Shown here: positions 6,448 through 10,318 of the stretch, piece by piece
Layout of the letters: the number at the start of each line of letters is the position of its first letter
How positions within the stretch are numbered: the first letter of the stretch is position 1
Assembly (NCBI GenBank): GCA_045118335.1
Contig: JBGUXY010000060.1
Coordinates: 1-10,318, forward strand
Direction: 5' to 3'
Length of the DNA stretch: 10,318 nt
Source of the DNA: W1P20-047 sp045118335
GTDB lineage: Bacteria > Actinomycetota > Coriobacteriia > Coriobacteriales > Eggerthellaceae
The notes under the pieces: generated by a model
Database searches by the model: none
Seen by the model: the letters and a program-made list of their open reading frames with translations, nothing else
Told to the model about the DNA's origin: nothing
Translations under genes and position numbers: made by a program

Positions 6448-7826
6448 GTGCTTTGAAATCACTCGCTAGAAAAACGTTCGTCCTCGTGTTCGCTTTGAGC
6501 TTCGTCGTGATGCTCGCCGTTGCCATCGCGGTGACGGCTGCAAGCTTTACGAGTTGCGAGCGTGAAGCAGAGCGCTATTTGCTTTCGCAGGCTTGTGCCC
6601 TAGCCGATGCGGTGGAAGAGTGCAGCGATGCAGAATCGATGTGCCAGGCTCTCGAAGACTATCCGCTTATCGATACGCGCTGCACGCTGGTTGCCCCAGA
6701 TGGCTCTGTGCTCTACGACAGCCAGGTTCCTGTTGACGAACTCGGCAATCATGCGGATCGAAGAGAGATTATCGCCGCGCTCCAATCGGGGCAGGCGGTA
6801 TCGTTGCGCCAGTCGAAAACGCTCGGTGCCGATACGCTGTATGCTGCCGTTGTAGTTGATGATGGCTTTGTGCTGCGTCTTGCCGAAACCAGGACGTCGC
6901 TTGCCGCGTTTCTTGGTGACATGTCGTTTCCGCTCATCATGGCTCTTATCGCCATCTTCGTTGCCTCGATTGTCGCATCGCGGCTCATAACGCAGATGGT
7001 GGTCAAGCCGCTGCTCGAGATAGATTTGTCGGAACCATTGGAAAACGACGCCTATGAAGAGATTCAGCCTTTGTTATTCCGAGTAGATGCACAGCGACGT
7101 GAGTTGGAGTCTCAAAACGAAGAGCTGGAGCGTGCTGCCAGTTTGCGTCGAGATTTCACGGGCAACGTTAGCCACGAGCTGAAAAGCCCCTTGCAGGTTA
7201 TCGGTGGCTATGCCGAGCTAATGGAAAACGGAATCGTGCCACAAGAAGACGTGCCGCGTTTCGCGGGGCTGATCCGTCGCGAGTCGGATACCATGCAGAA
7301 TCTGGTCGAGGACATTCTCGTATTGTCCAGGCTGGACGAGGGAGGCAGCTCAGAGCTTGAGCTGGTGGATGTTGCCCAATCATGCAGCCACGCGACGGCT
7401 CGACTTGCCCCGAAGATCGAATCACATGACATCCTCGTCGATCTTCGTTTGGGAGATAACTGTTTTGTCAAGGCGAATGACCAGCTCATCGAGCAAATGG
7501 TATACAACTTGCTTGACAATGCGATTGCGTTTAGCCCTGAAGGGTGCAGCGTTTTGGTTGACGTGTCCCGCGCTGCGGGAAACGTAGTGCTGCGTGTGTC
7601 GGATTCCGGTCCCGGAATACCAGACGGATACAAGAGCCGGGTTTTCGAGCGATTCTTCCGCGTCGACACGAGCCGGGGTCGCGAGACAGGCGGCACGGGT
7701 CTGGGCCTTGCCATCGTCAAGCATGTAGTCGAAACGTGTGGCGGCCAAGTGCATGTGGAAGATGTCGTGCCCCATGGCGCTTCGTTTGTCGTTTTGCTGC
7801 CCGCATGCGAGAGCGTGCAATACTAA
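6444..7826 (+). CDS. Membrane sensor histidine kinase, PhoR/VanS-like
   Basis: A 460-aa membrane kinase paired with the response regulator. TM1 is at about residues 11-34 and TM2 at 161-180; between them lies an extracytoplasmic sensor of about 125 residues with a PAS-like pattern (CTLVAPDGSVLYDS, and FVLRLAETR before TM2). It contains five cysteines (C38, C51, C60, C67, C80). A degenerate HAMP-like linker with VVKPLLEIDL follows. The dimerisation/phosphotransfer domain has SHELKSPL with the phospho-acceptor H244. The ATPase domain has the N box (NLLDN, 355-359), the G1 box DSGPGIP (387-393), the F box FERFF and the G2 box GGTGLGLAI (416-424), so it should be active. The start is GTG 6444, inside the GTGA overlap with the regulator's stop and with GAGG at 6433-6436. 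The signal it senses is unknown. Confidence 0.94.
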   Translation: MSALKSLARKTFVLVFALSFVVMLAVAIAVTAASFTSCEREAERYLLSQACALADAVEECSDAESMCQALEDYPLIDTRCTLVAPDGSVLYDSQVPVDELGNHADRREIIAALQSGQAVSLRQSKTLGADTLYAAVVVDDGFVLRLAETRTSLAAFLGDMSFPLIMALIAIFVASIVASRLITQMVVKPLLEIDLSEPLENDAYEEIQPLLFRVDAQRRELESQNEELERAASLRRDFTGNVSHELKSPLQVIGGYAELMENGIVPQEDVPRFAGLIRRESDTMQNLVEDILVLSRLDEGGSSELELVDVAQSCSHATARLAPKIESHDILVDLRLGDNCFVKANDQLIEQMVYNLLDNAIAFSPEGCSVLVDVSRAAGNVVLRVSDSGPGIPDGYKSRVFERFFRVDTSRGRETGGTGLGLAIVKHVVETCGGQVHVEDVVPHGASFVVLLPACESVQY

Positions 7827-7854
7827 AGCGAGGTGCCCATGGGGAAGGCTCGCT

Positions 7855-7899
7855 GATCGCTTTCGCGTGCATCAGGTCAAGTTGCTGAAGCGATCTTTT
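7855..7899 (+). terminator. Candidate terminator of the two-component operon
   Basis: A perfect 8-bp inverted repeat, gatcgctt (7855-7862) with aagcgatc (7888-7895), encloses 25 nt and is followed at once by TTTT (7896-7899). The long loop lowers confidence. Just upstream, agcgag (7827-7832) and ctcgct (7849-7854) form another stem directly after the kinase stop codon; it lacks a T tract. Confidence 0.5.
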
Positions 7900-7959
7900 G
7901 CGCCTTCCTCAATCGCTTTTGCCGCCAGCCGAGATGGAGATGGTACGGGTTGCGATGCT

Positions 7960-7968
7960 TGCTATCAT
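7960..7968 (+). promoter_or_regulatory. Possible extended -10 promoter of the sigma-factor operon
   Basis: TGCTATCAT fits an extended -10 element (TGn followed by TATCAT, five of six matches to consensus). No good -35 lies 16-18 nt upstream, which extended -10 promoters tolerate. Transcription would begin near 7975, giving a leader of about 75 nt that contains the 8003-8030 hairpin. Confidence 0.35.
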
Positions 7969-8002
7969 AAACGCGATGGTGGTTTTGCAGGTTCATGCAT
8001 GC

Positions 8003-8030
8003 GGAAGCGTAACGCCGCTGGCGCGCTTCC
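8003..8030 (+). promoter_or_regulatory. Stable hairpin in the sigma-factor mRNA leader
   Basis: The 7-bp perfect stem ggaagcg (8003-8009) with cgcttcc (8024-8030) is followed, after a one-sided taa bulge, by a second 4-bp stem (cgcc with ggcg) and the tri-loop gct. It ends 9 nt before the GGGAG ribosome binding site of the sigma gene. There is no T tract, so it is more likely a translation-level or stability element than a terminator. Confidence 0.5.
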
Positions 8031-8049
8031 CCTGGTGTCGGGAGAGGCG

Positions 8050-8604
8050 ATGGGCAAGGTTAGTGACGAGAAGCTGTTCGAGCAGCTGGTCGCTGGCGAC
8101 CGGGAATGCCTGCGCCCGTTGATGCAACGTTATGGCGACGCCCTGACGCTGTACGCAAACGGCTACATTCACGATATCGATGCTGCTGAAGACCTGATGA
8201 TCGAGGCATTCGCCCGCATGCTGACCAAGCGACCGAAGTTGCGTGTGGGCGGGTTCAAGCCCTATCTGTACAAGACGGCTCGCCATCTTGCTTTGCGACA
8301 TGTACGCGACCGCGGCAGGTTCTTGAGCTTGGAGGCTCTTGGGCACGACCCTGCGGGAGCCCAAGATGCGGAAGGCACCATTCTGGCAGACGAGCAGAGC
8401 CGGGAACTCTATCGCTGCCTGGCCCAGATTCCTGCAGATTACCGTGAGGCTCTGTACCTGGTGTATCTGGAAGACATGAGCTACGATGAAGCCGGTGCCA
8501 TCATGCGCAAGACGCGCAAGCAGGTGGACAACTTGGTGGCACGCGGTAAACGCGCCATGAGGGATTTGCTTGGGGGAGGGGGCCTGTTCCGTGAAGACGA
8601 CTGA
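8050..8604 (+). CDS. ECF-type RNA polymerase sigma factor (sigma-70 family)
   Basis: A 184-aa sigma factor with only regions 2 and 4. Region 2 (about 9-75) has LFEQLVAGDRECLRPLMQRY and the helix with DIDAAEDLMIEAFARM, which contacts core polymerase and the -10 element. Region 4 (about 120-172) has IPADYREALYLVYLEDMSYDEAG in its first half, then the helix-turn-helix ending in TRKQVDNLVARGKRAM that reads the -35 element. The absence of regions 1 and 3 and the short length fit the extracytoplasmic function group. The start ATG at 8050 has GGGAG at 8040-8044; an in-frame ATG at 7999 lies in the leader hairpin region and has no ribosome binding site. The next gene begins 14 nt before this one ends. 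Four chained genes point to control by membrane proteins encoded downstream. Confidence 0.92.
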   Translation: MGKVSDEKLFEQLVAGDRECLRPLMQRYGDALTLYANGYIHDIDAAEDLMIEAFARMLTKRPKLRVGGFKPYLYKTARHLALRHVRDRGRFLSLEALGHDPAGAQDAEGTILADEQSRELYRCLAQIPADYREALYLVYLEDMSYDEAGAIMRKTRKQVDNLVARGKRAMRDLLGGGGLFREDD

Positions 8605-8980
8605 TGAGCGCATGGCGCAGGTCTTGCAGCAGGTGAGCTCTGCCCGAGAGAGGCAACGTCGTCAACGTCGACGGATAGCCGCATGGAGCGGTGGCGCTGC
8701 TTGTATGGTTGTCTTGATGGTGGTGAGCCTGGCGGTATCGTCGGTGAGCGACCTGGAATTCGCCACAGGGCTAGCTGGGGGTGAAGGTGGGCTTGCTGCC
8801 AGCGTGTTTGCCGGCAGCACGACGTTTGGGTATTTGGTCGTGGGTCTTCTGGGCGCGGCGCTGGGTGTGGCGCTTACGGTGTTGGTTCATCGACTGGGGA
8901 GCGACGACGGTTCAGGTGGTTCCACGAAGAGGGGCGATCGTGCAGGTGGTCTCGTCAGATGGGACGATGACGAATGGTAG
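8591..8980 (+). CDS. Small two-helix membrane protein, candidate anti-sigma factor
   Basis: A 129-aa protein of no family I recognise. A basic, probably cytoplasmic N-terminus (RERQRRQRRR, 19-28) precedes TM1 (about 31-52). A short Gly/Ala-rich, probably external loop (53-78) leads to TM2 (about 80-99). The cytoplasmic tail is hydrophilic and ends in WDDDEW. The start GTG at 8591 has a G-rich ribosome binding site (8575-8582), and its first 14 nt overlap the sigma gene, so translation is probably coupled. Small membrane proteins encoded directly after ECF sigma genes are often their anti-sigma factors, and the downstream PrsW-like protease supports this. Against it, there is no zinc-binding anti-sigma motif (HxxxCxxC). 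The role is therefore inferred from position only. Confidence 0.75.
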   Translation: MKTTDERMAQVLQQVSSARERQRRQRRRIAAWSGGAACMVVLMVVSLAVSSVSDLEFATGLAGGEGGLAASVFAGSTTFGYLVVGLLGAALGVALTVLVHRLGSDDGSGGSTKRGDRAGGLVRWDDDEW

Positions 8981-9594
8981 ACCTTGTCGAAAACGGCTTT
9001 CAGCTTGCAGTCTTGGCAGTGTGCTTTGCGGCTTCCATGGCTAGGGCCGTTCGTGGACGCGATCGGATGTGGGTCATACTCTCGTTTTTCTATGGCTGCT
9101 CCTTTTTCAGCCTGGTGTATTGGACGTGCTATTTGGTGGCGTTTGGAACCACTCCCCGTTATTCCTATGCGCCCGATCTGGGTTGGATGGCATCGTATGT
9201 CCTTCTTGTCATCCTGCTGGTTGAATTCGAAGCTTCGCGGGCGTTGTCTCCTCCCGTACGCGTGGCATGGATTCTGCCTGCAGCATGCGTGCCAGCCTGC
9301 ATCTTGTTCTGCACACATGGGGACATTCTGCTTAACCTAGCCGATTGCTCTCTCATGGCTGCGATTGGGTATTTTTCGACTCGCGGCATCGTTGCCTCTC
9401 CGTCTTCTGGAGTAGGCAAGAGCCGGGCGTTGCATGTTTCCACCTTGGCTTTTGCGGTGGCCGAGCTCGCCTTGTGGACGACGTCATGTTTTTGGACTTC
9501 CCAGATGCCCATCCCATACATCGTAACTGACTATATCCTCACGGCATCATATGCGGCGATACTGATATGTTCGTGGAAGGCATCGCTGCAATGA
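8974..9594 (+). CDS. Polytopic membrane protein of unknown function, about seven helices
   Basis: A 206-aa membrane protein that I cannot assign to a family. Hydrophobic segments lie at about residues 8-25, 31-56, 72-88, 97-115, 117-133, 150-172 and 178-200, giving roughly seven passes with short loops. No enzymatic motif, ligand-binding domain or signal peptide cleavage site is evident. Five of its cysteines fall in or next to membrane segments in the second half. The ATG at 8974 overlaps the end of the preceding gene by 7 nt with only a weak GGGA at 8961-8964, and the following protease gene overlaps it by ATGA (9591-9594). Such tight coupling suggests the protein works in the same complex, perhaps as a sensor or scaffold. 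That role is inference. Confidence 0.75.
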   Translation: MVDLVENGFQLAVLAVCFAASMARAVRGRDRMWVILSFFYGCSFFSLVYWTCYLVAFGTTPRYSYAPDLGWMASYVLLVILLVEFEASRALSPPVRVAWILPAACVPACILFCTHGDILLNLADCSLMAAIGYFSTRGIVASPSSGVGKSRALHVSTLAFAVAELALWTTSCFWTSQMPIPYIVTDYILTASYAAILICSWKASLQ

Positions 9595-10268
9595 TGTACA
9601 TCGAGAACATATTCGTGTTGCTTGCCGCGCCGTTGGTGGCATGCATCTTATGTGTGCCGGGCCGTTCCAGATTGATGGTGGCGTCCGTGCTTGCGGGAAT
9701 GACTGCCTGCCTGCTTTCCGCGTACGTGAACGCCTTCTTCACCCAAATGGTTGGCGGAGATGCCGTGGTTGGTGCAGTGGAAATCGCGCCGACGGTTGAA
9801 GAGACGATGAAGCTGTTGCCGCTGCTGTTCTACTTGCTGGTGCTCGAACCCGATACCGAGGACGTGAGCCTGGCCTTTGTGTTCGTGGCGGTGGGTTTTG
9901 CTACCATGGAAAGTGCGTTCTACTTAGCTGACAACGGCGTGGCGTACCCAGGCACGTTGGCTTTGAGGGGTCTGAGCACGGCGATGATGCATCTTGCGTG
10001 CGGTGTGGTTATGGGCTATGGTCTCACGCGCATGTGGGATCATGCATGGTTGCGGCTGGCTGGTGGCTTTGCGTTGCTGTGCATGACCATGATCTTTCAC
10101 GCACTCTATAACCTGTTCGTTGCCGTTGGTGGTGCAGCCACGATAGCCGCCGTGGCCATGCCCCTGTGCATCTTAGCCGTTCTGCTCGCCTTCAGGCACA
10201 GGGGAAAGACATCTCGGCTCACAAAAAGAGACGGGGGTGCCAAAGGGGACACTCCAAACGTCTCATGA
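9591..10268 (+). CDS. PrsW-family intramembrane metalloprotease
   Basis: A 225-aa polytopic membrane protein matching the PrsW family (peptidase family M82, CAAX-protease-like). In Bacillus subtilis PrsW makes the first cut in the anti-sigma factor RsiW, releasing SigW. The family residues are present and spaced as expected: E70-E71..K74 (VEETMK), E107 in GFATMES, H134 in STAMMHLACG and H170 in IFHALYN. The start ATG at 9591 forms an ATGA overlap with the upstream gene and has GGAAGG at 9575-9580; ATG 9567, eight codons earlier, is the alternative. The hydrophilic C-terminal tail after the last helix is partly encoded by a repeat (10235-10261), so its last residues, ending GDTPNVS, may be a recent addition. 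The likely substrate is the two-helix protein encoded two genes upstream. Confidence 0.87.
   Translation: MMYIENIFVLLAAPLVACILCVPGRSRLMVASVLAGMTACLLSAYVNAFFTQMVGGDAVVGAVEIAPTVEETMKLLPLLFYLLVLEPDTEDVSLAFVFVAVGFATMESAFYLADNGVAYPGTLALRGLSTAMMHLACGVVMGYGLTRMWDHAWLRLAGGFALLCMTMIFHALYNLFVAVGGAATIAAVAMPLCILAVLLAFRHRGKTSRLTKRDGGAKGDTPNVS
10221..10264 (-). terminator. Minus-strand terminator candidate formed by the repeat
   Basis: The arms gagacg (10228-10233) and cgtctc (10259-10264) pair exactly. The inner bases ggggtg (10234-10239) pair with cactcc (10250-10255) with one G:U pair and a bulged aaa. On the minus strand the hairpin is followed by TTTTT (complement of aaaaa at 10223-10227), fitting an intrinsic terminator for a gene converging from beyond the window edge. 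On the + strand no T run follows. Confidence 0.45.
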
Positions 10269-10318
10269 GGGGGTGCCGTGCCAAAGGGGTGCCGTGCCAA
10301 AGGGGACACTCCAAATGT
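10235..10318 (+). repeat. REP-like repeat cluster, cut by the window edge
   Basis: A 22-nt unit beginning gtgccaaaggggacactc occurs identically at 10237-10258 and 10294-10315. Between them, a 16-bp unit, gggtgccgtgccaaag, is repeated in tandem at 10271-10286 and 10287-10302. The first copy lies within the protease reading frame. Short GC-rich elements of this kind resemble REP sequences, which are dispersed by RAYT/IS200-type transposases; that link is inference. The cluster probably continues past the edge. Confidence 0.7.

Noticed and set aside
7738..8049. N-terminal extension of the sigma factor into the kinase gene
   Set aside because: Sigma region 2 begins just after the ATG at 8050, which has a good ribosome binding site; the extension overlaps the kinase and two hairpins.
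9165..9521. 118-codon minus-strand frame opposite the seven-helix protein gene
   Set aside because: No ribosome binding site or recognisable domain, and it lies wholly within a better-supported membrane protein gene.
10235..10318. CRISPR array at the right end
   Set aside because: The repeated units are adjacent or overlapping, with no regular unique spacers of about 30 nt and no cas gene in the window.

Overview
The window looks like chromosomal DNA of a moderately GC-rich actinobacterium, most likely class Coriobacteriia (Eggerthellaceae-like: Slackia, Eggerthella, Gordonibacter relatives). This rests on a lysyl-tRNA synthetase carrying a C-terminal tRNA-binding OB fold, a PiT/DUF47 pair, and the style of the two-component system and ECF sigma factor. 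The placement is inference from protein style, not a search. All genes are on the + strand.

Layout. (1) 1-43: the 3' part of tRNA-Pro(CGG), cut by the window edge, followed by a strong terminator hairpin. (2) 128-3083: housekeeping genes tatA (Tat translocase), greA (transcript cleavage factor) and lysS, ending in a clear Rho-independent terminator. (3) 3364-5503: a PiT phosphate transporter, its DUF47/PhoU-like partner and a small XRE-type repressor. A 335-nt gap (3029-3363) separates this group from lysS. (4) 5740-7826: an OmpR/PhoB-type response regulator and a PhoR-like histidine kinase, overlapping by 4 nt and ending in a terminator-like hairpin. Because they follow the phosphate transporter, they may govern phosphate uptake, but nothing in the sequence proves this. 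(5) 8050-10268: four overlapping genes for an ECF-type sigma factor, a small two-helix membrane protein, a polytopic membrane protein of about seven helices, and a PrsW-family intramembrane metalloprotease with its EExxK, E, H and H residues. (6) 10228-10318: a REP-like repeat that runs from the 3' end of the protease gene to the window edge.

The most interesting unit is region 5. PrsW in Bacillus subtilis begins the intramembrane degradation of an anti-sigma factor. Here a PrsW homologue is translationally chained to an ECF sigma factor and two unrecognised membrane proteins. The arrangement suggests a self-contained membrane-signalling module in which the 129-aa two-helix protein would be the tether or anti-sigma factor and the seven-helix protein a possible sensor. 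Other points worth a second look are the LysS fusion, a perfect 12-bp inverted repeat at the 3' end of the XRE gene, a compact hairpin just before the sigma-factor ribosome binding site, a cysteine-rich sensor domain in the kinase, and the repeat that supplies the last codons of the protease gene.
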